DNA of 64,000 bases from Talpa occidentalis (lineage: Eukaryota; Chordata; Mammalia; Eulipotyphla; Talpidae), in assembly GCF_014898055.3 (NCBI RefSeq), contig NW_023601754.1, positions 47,423,013-47,487,012 of the forward strand, written 5' to 3'. Below are positions 23,161 to 33,551 of the stretch, piece by piece. The notes beneath the pieces were generated by a model that did no database searches, was not told the origin of the DNA, and saw nothing but the letters and a program-made list of their open reading frames with translations. Positions within the stretch are counted from its first letter, which is position 1, and every line of letters begins with the position of its first letter. Both the position numbers and the translations under genes were made by a program.

Positions 23161-24500
23161 TTTGAAACCAGACCTGCCGGAGGTGCTAGCTTTGCTGGTG
23201 GCCCCCCAAGCAAGTAGAGCTGGGGGGCTGGCCAGCGGAGTGGTGGTTCCCCCTGCTGTTCCAGCGGCCAGGGCTCTTAAAGCAGCAGAGGCGGTGGGAG
23301 TGCTGCCTGCGGGAAGCCCTGGGCTTCATGGCGGCCACCAGCAGCCCCACTGGGTACCTGGTGCAGCTGCCTGAGCCACCAGCCCGTAAGCCTGCCCTGG
23401 GGTCAAAGCAGGTCTGTTCTGTGTGGGCGCCAAGTATTCCCTTTTATATTTGGCAGCTGGATTGTGGACTGAACCAATCAGGTTCAAGCCCAGGTGATTG
23501 GTGCCAAACAGTCCAATCAGTGGCTTAGGACTGAAAATAGTCCAATCCGGCTTGTAGGGTGGGCACCCTGAAGGAGGACACAAGGCAGGGCAGGAGGCCC
23601 GTGGGGTTTTCTGTTCCCGGCCCTGGGAAAAAGCAGCAGCATCCGGCAGCTGATCTCCGGAGGAAGAGACACTGCAGACCTCTGCAGAACCCTGGCTGCT
23701 GTGCCTGGCTCCACCCTGCCTCTGCTGGTACCTGAAAGGTGTGCCCGAGGCGCCAGCGTAGTGTCTCCAAGAGCTGTTTGTTGGTGGTGTAGACCAGCAA
23801 CTCACAGGGAGCTGCTAACACTGGTGTGTTTGAACACCGCCTCCTGAGAGCGGTGGTCCTGGCCAGGGCTGTCCAGCACTAGGTCGGGCTTCTCTTCTCG
23901 CGCTGTCTACTGCTATCCGCCCAGCACCACCTCGGTTGCAGGGCCGTCCCATCCAGCCTCCAGCCTTATTGGGGGCTGCTATGGGGTCACATCAGTGGCC
24001 CTGCCTGTGAGCACCTCCAGCTTCCACCGTGAATCGGATCCTGACCCGCTGCTCCAGGGCCTCTTTAGTGGGCAGTGCCGTCTCCCACGAGCTGCCTTTT
24101 GTTTGGGACTTGCCACTGTGGATGCTGTCTGGGGTGAGCCAGCCACTGGTGACCTGCGAAACCCTGTTTCCTGCTTGTTACATGAGCCCCATGTCCCTGA
24201 GCCTGAGCGGCCTTGCAGCTGAGTACGCAGGTGAGGCCCCACAGGCAGTGGCCTTTCCTCTGACCGGCATGGCCCTGAGACAGCACCGTTTCACCATGAA
24301 CGCTGAAAAACAGCTTCCTAAGGGGCAAGAGGCAGTGCGCGCTCCTGCGTGCATGTTCTGGGTGTAAGCCACGGTTCTACTTCAAGTGTCCTTCGGGCCC
24401 TGCCTCCGCTGCCAGCTGACGGAGCCCAGTGGCTCCAGCACCTGAGCTGGCGTTTCCCGGAACACGGCGTCCCCACCCAGGCCCCACAGGGCTGTCACAA
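23160..24500 (-). repeat. Right arm of the large inverted repeat, LTR-like family
   Basis: Reverse-complement counterpart of 20,640-22,335. Read on the minus strand this arm has promoter-like features: CCAATC and ATTGG boxes around 23,455-23,550 and a TATA-like CCAAATATAAAAGGG near 23,435-23,452, followed by sequence shared with the other arm (CCTCTGCTGCTTTAAGAG). That layout resembles the U3-R part of a long terminal repeat. This is inference only: no gag, pol or env frame is seen nearby and no primer-binding site was identified. Confidence 0.5.
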
Positions 24501-24509
24501 AAGCAACCG

Positions 24510-26640
24510 ATGATACACGTAGAGCAGCAAGGACCGTCTGAGAGGTAGGAGGTGTCCAGTGAGGTGTTTATTCCCCCTCCCCCCAAACCCCAGCAGGCCG
24601 GGCTGTGTAAGTGCGGCAGGGAGGGCCCAGCACCTCCCTCCGGGCGGCAGACAGACATGAGACCGCGTAGGCACAGGCAGGCACAGGTCAGATGGCAGAG
24701 GGGAGGAAGGCTGCGGAGCACACTCGGAGCTAGGGAGAGCACCCTGGTTCCCCGGCTGTGCAATCACGCGGGTCCTGACAGGGGGAGCAAGAGGCGTGGC
24801 GCTGGGAAGCTGCGCAGCACAGGCGGCTCTGAAAACCGGAGAGGCCACTGGTCAAGGAGCACGGCGGCCGCCAGAAGCTGGAGAAGGGCCGTGGGACCTG
24901 CTCCCGAGAACCCCAGAAGGCAGTGCCAGTATCAGCACCTTGGTTTCAGCCCGCCGAGCCGCCCCGGACGTCTGACCCACAGACGCCGCCCTTCCAACAG
25001 CCTGTGACTTGGGCGCTCTGCAGCCCGCCGCGGCTGCGCCCCTCTTTCTCGCTTTTCCTAACGAACCTGGGCTTTCAAAATGCAAACTACAAAAGGAAGG
25101 GAAACACCGCCTGCTTAGGAGGGACGGAGCGCACCTGAGCCACGGCCACAGGCACGGGCGGGCCACGCGGAGACACGGAGGGGCTCGCAGAAGCCGCGCC
25201 AGCTCAGCTGCAGGAGGGCTGGGGACGGGCTCGCGACCCAGGCCAGGCCAGAGCGGGCCGAGCCAGGAGGCTAAGCGGTTGGCTGCAAGCCCAACGCGGC
25301 TGCCGGTCGTCTTCCTACCCGGACGGAGCGCCCGCGCCAAGGGGAAGCCAAGCAGGGAAGTCAGGACTGGAGGCGTGGAGAGGCGCATCCCTGAAGAGGT
25401 TATGTGAGCGCCGCGGCCAGGCTGGAAGGCTGGGGGAGCCACAGAGCTTTAGGATATGAGGCGATAAATATCCCACCCCCCTTTCTCTCCCCGGGTCAAT
25501 CTGACTCAGGGTTTTGTCCTTTGCAAGTGAAATAATCCTTCGAGAATCTGGTGAACTAAAAAGTCTTTCCCTAGAGACAAATACAGGCAGACAAACCTTT
25601 GTACGTCGTTTCAGGGAAACTTCTGACCCCCCCCCCCGCCCGCCCCACCTGAATCAGGCCCCAGGTTATGAAGTCCTGCTCTGTTTCCAGCACATCACCA
25701 GAGAGGCAGCAAAGAGGAAAGAGGAGAGAGGACCTTGGGGGAACCTGGCACCCTCCCCCATTCCTGAAGAGGCCCCAGGGCAAGGAGTTAAAGGGGGTGC
25801 TCTCCTGAAAGGAAGGTCGCTTTGGGGCCACTGCACTCTTAGCTTCTTCGAGGAAACGCTCAGCCTCTCTTGTGGGGTTTCCTGGGGGAGGGTGGCAGGT
25901 GGGGGTGCGGAAGGCAGCCTTGCTTGAATCTCCGCTCTGGATGACTGCTCTCTCTCCTCTTTGCCCACTTGGGACCACCAAAGACCAGAGACCTACGGCG
26001 AACTGCCCGGGACACCACAGCAAATGTGCGACACGGTTTTGAATTCAGGCCGGATTAGGGCTTTCCCCTGAAAAGAATCTTCCTGAGGTTTCCCTTTCCG
26101 TAGAATAAAACCGAAACGCCACATTCTGGCCACAGGCCCCACAGCGGGGGCCCCGCCTCTGTGACCCTCCTGGGAGCTTCTCTCCCTCTCACTCCTGACA
26201 CCGCCCTGCTCAGGCACGTCAGACGCGCTCCTTGACCCCTGCTCTTCCTTCTGCCAAGGACCGACACCGGCTCAGCCCAGAGGTGGGCCAAGGACTTGTT
26301 CCAGGCACCAGCAAACCATGGGCTCTCGAAAATATCTTTGGGAAAAAAATAATATTGCAAAGAAGGCATTATGGGTAAAGCCAGAACATGGGTTCCCTGA
26401 CATCCATGTCACATTTTTTACTATGTTTCGTACTAAAGTGTCTGCCTGTACTTTTTTCTCATTTACCCTCCCTGTCAGGGTCTGGTATCCAAGGTAGCCT
26501 CGCCTCATAAAAATAGGGGGGGTGCGAGCGCTCCTCCTGCCCGAGGAAGAGTTACGTGATATTGGAATTTTTTCCTTGAATGTTGAGTGGAACTTACTAG
26601 TAACAATGTCTGGACTCAGAATCTTCTTTGTGGTTAATTG
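24510..26640. other. Non-genic stretch
   Basis: No gene recognised. A GC-rich part (24,850-25,440) holds a chance minus-strand frame of 196 codons without any known domain. From about 26,340 the base content turns AT-rich. Confidence 0.35.
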
Positions 26641-26927
26641 GAAAAAATGCTTTGGCAGCTCTCCTGCCTGCCTGGGACTATGCAGGTGTTTCTTTTTACA
26701 AACTCTTTCCCTTTTCAAAACAGGAGCGGCAACTCTCCTGTGCACCTGTGATGGTGCAGGTGACTCCCCTATTCTGAATAAATCTGTCCTTTTATTTAAA
26801 ATGTGAAAAAATTACTGATTCATTTTATTTCAATGGTTTTAGGATGAATCAAATGCTTTATTTTTGCTAGGCTATATTTTTCTAGGAATCTGTCCATTTC
26901 ATTTCTGCTTTTAGATGTATTAGTATA

Positions 26928-27490
26928 GGGCCTCCCTGGCGGCGCAGGGGTTAAAGTCTCAGTGCTATCACGCTATCCGCAGCCACTGTGGCCTGAGTTC
27001 CATCCCCAGCCAGGGAAGTGACCCACAGTTGCAGCAGACCTCTCTGTCTCCCCGCTGCTCCCCTCAGCAGTGTATTTCAGTGTATCTGCCTGTTCTGCTC
27101 CCCACTCTGTCTATGAGGACTCCTCTCAAACCCCACACTTCTGGCTTACACCCCAGTGCTTTTTTTAAAAGATTTATTTATTCATGCATACAAGAACTGG
27201 GGGGTACAGGCCAGATGTGCAGGAGGGTGAGAGGATTCACCAGAGACAGAGTGGGGAGCAGAACAGGTGGACTGACTGAAATACACTGCTGAGGGAAGCA
27301 GCGGGTGAGACAGGAGAGGTCTGCTGCGCCATGTGGGTATCCCCCTGGCCGGCCAGGATCCAATCCACAATGCAGAGGCTGTGGACAGCTTCACAGTGCC
27401 GCACTCAACCGCCCACACCACCAGGGACGCCCTACACCCCAGTTCTTGTATGCATAAGTAAAAAAAAAAAAAAAATAAAATAAAAAAGAA
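26928..27490 (+). mobile_element. tRNA-derived SINE (type A), split by a nested SINE
   Basis: Forward copy beginning GGGCCTCCCTGGCGGCGCAG. Its 3' end is interrupted at 27,157 and resumes at 27,433 with TACACCCCAGTTCTTGTATG and an A-rich tail. The interruption is the reverse SINE at 27,158-27,432. Confidence 0.85.
27158..27432 (-). mobile_element. tRNA-derived SINE (type A) nested in another copy
   Basis: Reverse copy inserted into the 3' end of the SINE starting at 26,928. The 11-base repeat TACACCCCAGT at 27,147-27,157 and 27,433-27,443 is the target duplication and belongs to the host SINE. This proves the order of insertion. Confidence 0.88.
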
Positions 27491-27544
27491 TTTTGACCTT
27501 TGTTCCAACTCACTATCTCTCTATTCAGCTGTTGTTTAATTTTA

Positions 27545-27835
27545 TTTTTTTTTTTTAAGATTATTTATTTATTTATTTATTTATTTGTACAAGCACTGGG
27601 TACAGTCAGAAGCACGGGAGGGTGAGAGAATTCACCAGAGCCAGAGTGGAGAGCAGAGCAGGCAGAAGGACCGAAGTACACTGCTGAGGGGAGCAGCGGG
27701 CGGCAGGAGAGGTCTGCGCGCCATGTGGGACCCTCCTCCACTGGCCGGGGAGGAGCCAGGGATCGAACCGGCGCCGCAGAGGCCGCTGGCAGCTTCACAA
27801 CCCAGCGCTCAACCGCTGCGCCACCGGGGAGGCCC
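27545..27835 (-). mobile_element. tRNA-derived SINE (type B), young insertion
   Basis: Reverse copy of the second subfamily (head AACCGCTGCGCCACCGGGGA, body with GGCCGGGGAGGAGCC). A perfect 15-base target duplication, TGTTGTTTAATTTTA, flanks it (27,530-27,544 and 27,836-27,850). Confidence 0.92.
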
Positions 27836-27935
27836 TGTTGTTTAATTTTAAACCTATTTACTAAAAGAATAAAGCTGCATTTCAAAGCATCTACGTAATT
27901 TTTGCAGTTTCTTGGTCTATCCCCTGTGGCAATTT

Positions 27936-28880
27936 TGCATTTTATAAAAACAAAACATATATTTTTTCGTTTGTCTGATAATTCTAGTATCAGAAGTACT
28001 TGTGGGTCTGTTTCTAGTGTCTTCTGGTTCTTGCTGCAGGCACTTTGTGTCTCCTGGGTTGTATGTCACTATGTGCTAGTCCTTTTCCCTGCAAATATGC
28101 TTACAAGGGTGTTCTGAGGCTCTTAGTGAAGGCTCTCATCACCAGAAAAAACTTCTTGCGTGTGGTATTGTCAGGAGCTTAGAAATATGGCCAGCCCCAG
28201 TCTTTAAATTTGCAGCCTGAGGTTTTTCAGACCCCCATGTCATGGACTGCAAATTCACACATGGGGGCCAATTTATTCCCAGCCTCCCTTACCCTGAAGG
28301 GACAGCCTCTGCTTCCCAGGTTTACTGTGGGCTCCCCGCCTTGAGTAGGCCCAGAGCTTTTATTTTTATTCCCTCATCTAAGAAACCATCAAAATAAAAG
28401 TTCAAAATTACCAGGACTGTAAAATCCCCTCAGGGCCAAAGTGCTCAGATGCCTTCCCTGGGTTCTCAATTTCCCCTCAGTTATGGCCTGATAAATCTTG
28501 TGTGAGACCTTCACTGCTCTTAGGATTGGCACAAAAAAGTTTCATCCAGCATTTCCAGTTGTTTGCATGGAAGGGTTGATAAGACTAGCAGTGTGAGCTA
28601 CACTCAACATTGTCAGTGCGTTCTCAGCATTTCTCGATTTTTCTCTTTGTCTCAACACCACTCGCCACCATACATTTATTTGTCCACCAACTAGGGTGAA
28701 AGTTCTGTGAGTGGATGGACTTTGTTCACTGCCTCTTCCCCAACGCCCCAACAGTGTGTTTGGCACAAAGTTTGCACTTGGTATTGGTTGAATGAAGGCG
28801 ATAAAGCAGCAGTCTGGTAACCTCCTGCTGCTGGGGGCACACATCTAGAATCTGTGTGGGGACCTCTGAAAACACAGTCT
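27936..28880. other. Non-genic stretch
   Basis: AT-richer than its surroundings and without a recognisable gene. No intact repeat was identified. Confidence 0.35.
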
Positions 28881-28883
28881 CAG

Positions 28884-29153
28884 GGGCCTCCCTGGTGGCG
28901 CAGGAGTTAGTCTCAGCGCTATCAAGAAATCCGCAGTCACTGTGGCAAGAGTTCAATCCCCAGCCAGGAAGCTGACCCACAGGCACAGCAGACCACTCCT
29001 GTCTCCCGGCTGCTCCCCTCAGCAGTGCATTTCAGTGGATCCACCTGTTTCTGCTCCCCACTTTGTCTCTGGGGAATCCTCTTACTCCCTGCACCTCTGG
29101 CCTGCACCCCAGTTCTTGTATGCATAAATAAAAATAAATCTTAAAAAAAAAAA
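28884..29153 (+). mobile_element. tRNA-derived SINE (type A)
   Basis: Forward copy from GGGGCCTCCCTGGTGGCGCAG through GCAGTGCATTTCAGTGG to CAGTTCTTGTATGCATAAAT and an A-tail. No clear target duplication found. Confidence 0.88.
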
Positions 29154-29187
29154 GCAAGCACAGAGGCAAATCAAGGTCACAACTTAC

Positions 29188-29440
29188 CAATATGGCTGAG
29201 GGAGGAAAGGCAAGTGGCCGTGGTGCGCAGGCCTCGGCAAGATCGGGGTTAGGCTGGCGAGGGGCCTCTGCTGGTATTGGGGGCCTCGGTGGCCTCTTCC
29301 CAATCCCAGATGCTGCTGCTTCTCCACCCATCCCGTGCCTGGCAGTCCATCACTCCGCTCGCAGGTGGCGCCGACCCCAGGGCCATGTCTCTGCGAGCCG
29401 CGAGCTCCTCCCGCGCCGTGGCCACGTGCGCCTCTGTCCT
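29188..29440 (-). ncRNA. Candidate unannotated exon, minus strand
   Basis: On the minus strand, a 253-base segment is bounded by an acceptor TGTCTTGCAG|AGGACAG (AG at 29,442-29,441) and a full-consensus donor CATATTG|GTAAGTT (exon end 29,188). It lies just downstream, in the minus direction, of the CpG island at 29.3-30.3 kb. One frame is open for 66 codons (29,446-29,249) before a stop, and another runs through the donor. I match neither to a known protein. A possible first-exon donor, CCTTG|GTGAGG, lies near 30,079. I infer a spliced, probably non-coding transcript; nothing here proves transcription. Confidence 0.3.
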
Positions 29441-30330
29441 CTGCAAGACACGACTGCAGCGGTCTCAGCCTGGGGGGACCCCGATTCCCGACCATCATGC
29501 CCAGGGTGCTCCCCCAGCCTGTACCTGGGCCCGCAGCCCCCCGCCCCGTCTGTGCCGACGCTGTCCCGTCACCCTTCACGTCACCGCGGCCCCAGGTCTC
29601 ACCGGCCCCCCCAAACCCCCCTCCGTCTCACCGCCCCCCCATGCTGCCGGTGCCCGGCCCCCCGTGTCCTCTCTCCCTGTCGGGGACCCTCCGGCCTCTG
29701 ACCCTCCTCGCTGTGCCCGGCCGCTCCCTCCCGCCCGGCGCCCCCGCAGACTGGCCGCTCCTGGCCAGCACCCCTGGCTCCTGGTCCCCGAGGCGCCCCG
29801 CGCGCCCCCACTCCACGCTCTGCTCCCATCTCGGCTGCCGGAGCCCGGGTCCCGCCCCCCGCCCGCCCTGGCCCCTCTGAGTCCCCTTCGCCCCTCCCTG
29901 TCGCCCCTGCGGCCTCCGCGGCTGACCGCACCCCTCTTCCCGACCCCGCACCCCTGCGGCCCCCGCCGCCCCGGGCCTGCCCCGGGCCCCGCTCTCCCCC
30001 TGTCGGGGGCCGCTTCCCGCTCAGCCTTCCTGGGGCTTGGCTTTGTGGGTCTCGCTCCCCGGAGGCCCCGCGCCTCACCAAGGCGGGTGTGGGGCCACAT
30101 CCTCGCCCGCCGCCCCGGGCCCGCGGCGTCTCGGCCCCTCCGTCCCCCTCAGCCGGGCCCGGCGTCCCCGCCGCGGCGGCCTCGCGCTTTCCCGCCCTTT
30201 CTCGCGCGCTACTGCCAAAAAAAAAAAAAAAAATCGAAGCGGGGGCGCATGCGCGCCCTGGAGGCCGCTCCGCTCAGCAACTGGTGACGTCACGGAAGCG
30301 CTGCCCCCTCCTTATTGGCTGCCTTCAACC
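29340..30330. promoter_or_regulatory. CpG-island promoter of unknown gene
   Basis: Dense CpG DNA that ends in a compact motif group: a perfect NRF1 palindrome GCGCATGCGC (30,245-30,254), a perfect CRE TGACGTCA (30,285-30,292) and a reverse CCAAT box ATTGG (30,314-30,318). This set is typical of TATA-less housekeeping-type promoters. An A-run at about 30,217-30,232 sits between the island body and the NRF1 site. Neither LRRC4B nor SYT3 is expected to start here, and I recognise no reading frame leaving the island. Confidence 0.55.
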
Positions 30331-30364
30331 AGCATGTGTCAGCTGGAGTAGGTGGTCTGTTGTC

Positions 30365-30800
30365 ACCAAGCACCAGGGGGTGCTCTGCGCCTGAGCTCTT
30401 GGACCCTGCAAAATCTATAGAGATTCGTGTCGTTATGGCAACTGTGCCCTATCTAATTGAATGGAGCTCTATTTGATTGGATCCACTAATCTGGTTGGAT
30501 GCCTGTCGAGTCAATGCCTGTGGCTGGTTGGATGCTAGGGAATTTGGATCTTCTCGGCAGCTCTCGCCCGCGGCCGAGCTTGTCCACTGGCAATGTGGAG
30601 CCGGAAAGTGATGAGTAGCCAGGGGGCGTCAGGGCGCTTGCACAGAGCTTAGCCACCCAGTGGGACTAGACTGAACAGATGGACTCTCAGTTGTAGCCTC
30701 CCTTTCTCCCGCCAGAGGGCGCCACATGGTGGAAGCCTGGAAGCCCTAGTGACTGGTGACGTCACCAGAAGAACTACTCTTGATTGGCTACTTCTCCATA
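30365..30800 (+). promoter_or_regulatory. Second CRE/CCAAT module and CTCF-like motifs
   Basis: A second TGACGTCA (30,757-30,764) is followed by ATTGGCT (30,783 on), repeating the ACTGGTGACGTCAC ... ATTGGCT layout found 472 bases to the left. Between them lie three CTCF-like cores in the same orientation: CACCAGGGGGTGCTC (30,371 on), GCCAGGGGGCGTC (30,618 on) and CGCCAGAGGGCGCC (30,710 on). Motif calls are by eye. Confidence 0.45.
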
Positions 30801-31029
30801 AGCGCACCGTCTTAAAGGAGCCTTAGAAGACCGAGCCAAAGCTTAGCCATTGCATATCCAGGAGAAGTGAATGACCTTGGTCTCAGAATACTTAAGTGTG
30901 CAAAGGGCATTGACCTTTGTAATCCTGTTTAATCTCCGTAAACACCCTAGGTGCGCCAATTATGATCAGAGTGGACGCCCACTGAAGCAGTGGGCCCCTG
31001 GGATGGACACCTGCTGACATCTACCATTC

Positions 31030-32260
31030 ACGATTTAAAACATAATTAAAACACTTAAAGCAGTTTCAGTTTCACAGGGAAAAAAATGAGCGAAAAGTGC
31101 TGAGTTTCCATATACCATAATGGTGTATGGGAACATCTTATCCCAATTCTCCACACCCTAACACGCCCTCCCATATTCCCCCTATTATTAACATCTGGCA
31201 TTGGAAGGGCAATACTGTGTGATTCTATTTACACGAGGGCACTGGACTAGTCAGTTCACAGAGAACAGAAAGGTGTGGGCTGAGAGGGACCAGTGCATTC
31301 TCCTTGAAGGGGTGTGCAGTTTCCCCTTGGCAAGATTTCAGGTGATTACCTGCACACCAAGGTGAATGCCCTCAACACGCTCAACTGCACACTTTAAAGA
31401 GGGTGGGACTGGTCAATTTTATGGATTTCCACCCGCAATTAAAGTTTCTTAATGCATCCATTTTAAGTGTCTTGGTCAAAGGGTTTTGACAAATGGCTAT
31501 TGTGAGGGGCCATCTCCACAACGAAGACACAGGACCCACCTGATTCTGGATGCTTCCTTGGTGCCTATGAGCCCCATCCACAGTCACTCCCTCAGCCCCC
31601 GGCACCCCAATCTGCCCTCTGTGTTCATGGATTAGTGTTCCTTCATCTACAACTTCAACATAAACAATCATAGTTTGTACTCACTCGTGTCTGGCTTTGT
31701 TCACAAGACTTGCTGGTTTGTTTTTTTGTTTTTGTTTTTTAAATACATAGCACGCATGTAGTTTTTCTGCCTCTTTTTTTTAAACATTTTTTAAATGCAT
31801 ACAAGAGAGGGGTACAGGCCAGAGTTATGGGGGATAAGAGGACTCACCAGAGACAGAGTGGGAAGCAGAACAGGCAGATCTACTGAGATACACTGCTGAG
31901 GGGAGCAGCGGGTAGACAGGAGAGGTCTGCTATGCCATGTGGGTTTCTCCCTGGCCGGGGATCGAACTCATGCTGCAGTGGCTGGCGTAGTGCTGAGACT
32001 TAGCCCCTGCGCCACCAGAGAGGCCCCGAGACTTGCTGGTCTTTAACGTCACATGTAGTGCTACCCCCATCAGTATACGGCTCTTCCTGTGGCTGACTAG
32101 TGGCCCCCACGTGAACCTGCAGTGCGTTTATCCATTGCATTTGATGGACATTTCAGCTGCTTCCAGGTTTCCAGATTGGGGCTTTGATGAAACTAGTTAC
32201 TTTGACTAGGGGCGTAGATATAGGTTTTTATTTCTCACAGGCACTCAGGTGGAATTGCTG
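31030..32260 (+). repeat. Patchwork of old L1 remnants
   Basis: It contains 'gtttccatataccataatgg ... cctattattaacatctggca' (31,105-31,200), an L1 tail-like block ending in 'caactgcacactttaaagagggtgg ... ggtcaattttatgg' (31,380-31,425), and 'gtttatccattgcatttgatggacatttcagctgcttccagg' (32,127-32,168). Each is a known type of L1-derived text, diverged and without an open frame. Strand and internal boundaries are uncertain. Confidence 0.4.
31718..32028 (-). mobile_element. tRNA-derived SINE (type A)
   Basis: Reverse copy with a long T-rich left end and head GCGCCACCAGAGAGGCCCC. The target duplication GACTTGCTGGT is at 31,707-31,717 and 32,030-32,040. Confidence 0.9.
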
Positions 32261-32289
32261 CCTCACGAGGCTAGCCTATGAGTGACCTC

Positions 32290-32500
32290 ACACTGATAAA
32301 CTCTTTTCCAAGATGGTTGTAGGGAGTGAACGGTGACCCCGAAAGATCTGTCTGTATTCTTATCCCATAGAACCTATGAGTGTGGTATCCTTTGGAAAAA
32401 AGGTCTTTGCTGATGTAACTGGGGGTCCTGGATGATTTCCCCCTGGATTGAGTGGCCCCTAAATCCAATGATAGGTGTCCTGAGAAAAAAAGGCAAGGGA
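32290..32500 (+). repeat. Ancient interspersed repeat fragment
   Basis: The order 'gtgaccccgaaagatctg ... ggtatcctttggaaaaaaggtctttgctgatgtaac ... ggcccctaaatccaatgataggtgtcctgag' matches a common old mammalian repeat that I cannot name with certainty. A further piece of similar type (CTCCAGAACTAGGAGCGAAT ... TGTCTGTTGTTTCC) occurs near 34,002-34,040. Confidence 0.4.
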
Positions 32501-33164
32501 GGAAAAAGGACTGTCGCCAGTTTACAGCTATTCAAAGCAGCCTGGTGCTAACACTGTCCTATTTACATGTTTCTGCTCGGAAACATCTCACTCCCTTTTG
32601 GAGAAGCTGATACTTATGTTCTAGGTCAGTCAATATTGAAGTGATTCTGAAGATTCCTGCCTGAGGCACAAACACGTTCTAATACATAATTATTAGCCAT
32701 GAATCATCATTAATCTCAACACTAATAACTTACATGAGTCACATTACTCTACGCTAAAGACTGCGTGAAGAACTTGTGTCTATCTGCCCAATGTCTGCAA
32801 AGTGGGCATCTTTGTCTCATGGTTAAAGAAAAGGAAGCGCAGGAAGGTTAGATGATTCGTCGAAAGTCAGAGCGGATGCGTGGGAGAGGAAGAGTTTGCA
32901 TGAAGCTGCGCGATTTCAAAGTTCACCTTGGACCCAGATGAACTCTGGTGACAAAGTCACAATGGAAAGGCAGCTGCGTGCCCTGAGAAGTCACTAGAAG
33001 GGGACATTAATTGCAAGGGTCAATTTCTTTGACTAGGATGGACTGTCCTCCGAACTGTCAATGCTTGTGGATGCTGATCGGTTGCCCTGTTTCTCTTCAA
33101 GGGCACCATGTCTTTACAAGCTTGACGTTGGGGCTGGAAAGGGCCTGTGTTCCTAGTGTATTAT

Positions 33165-33444
33165 TATTATTATTATTATTATTTAAAAGATATATTTATT
33201 TAGGCATACAAGAACTGAGGCGTAGGCCAGAGGTGCGGGAGGTTAGAGAATCTACAAGAGACAGAGTGGGGAACAGAACAGGCAGACTGACTGAAATACA
33301 CTGCTGAGGGGAGCAAAGGAGAGACAGGAGAGGCCTGCTGCACCATGTGGGTAGCTCCCTGGCCGAGGATTGAACTCGTGCTGCAGTAACTGGGGGTAGC
33401 TTCACAGTGCTGAGACTTAACCCCTTGCGCCACCAGGGAGGCCC
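33165..33444 (-). mobile_element. tRNA-derived SINE (type A)
   Basis: Reverse copy preceded by a TTA microsatellite. Flanks TCCTAGTGTATTAT (33,151-33,164) and TCCTAGTATATTAT (33,445-33,458) are a 14-base target duplication with one difference. Confidence 0.88.
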
Positions 33445-33551
33445 TCCTAGTATATTATGTTAATAAAACCAGTGTTGTATGTGTTTTCAGGAAGAGGGAG
33501 GAGGAGATTTGAGACGTAGGGGCACACCTGGTACAAAGCAATGTGAATGTG

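Larger units (their letters stand above)
26800..27930 (-). repeat. Possible antisense L1 remnant hosting a SINE cluster
   Basis: Fragments between SINEs ('aggaatctgtccatttcatttctgcttttag', 'gacctttgttccaactcactatctctctattcag') resemble minus-strand L1 ORF2 text but are heavily diverged. Three SINEs (26,928, 27,158 and 27,545) break it up. Confidence 0.35.

Noticed and set aside
24852..25442. Minus-strand frame of 196 codons
   Set aside because: Starts with a plausible Met but has no domain, no homologue I recognise and no promoter or splice context.
26272..26745. Minus-strand frame of 157 codons (Lys/Arg-rich start)
   Set aside because: No known domain, lies in AT-rich repeat-like DNA, and carries no splice or promoter support. 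It may be part of a degraded repeat.
28884..28990. tRNA-like sequence with A and B boxes
   Set aside because: It is the head of a SINE, as in all similar places in the window. The body, A-tail and degraded arms show it is not a functional tRNA gene.
29277..30287. Plus-strand frame of 336 codons in the orphan CpG island
   Set aside because: Pro/Arg/Ala-rich throughout and ends in a poly-Lys run made by the A-tract. Typical of island composition, not of a protein.
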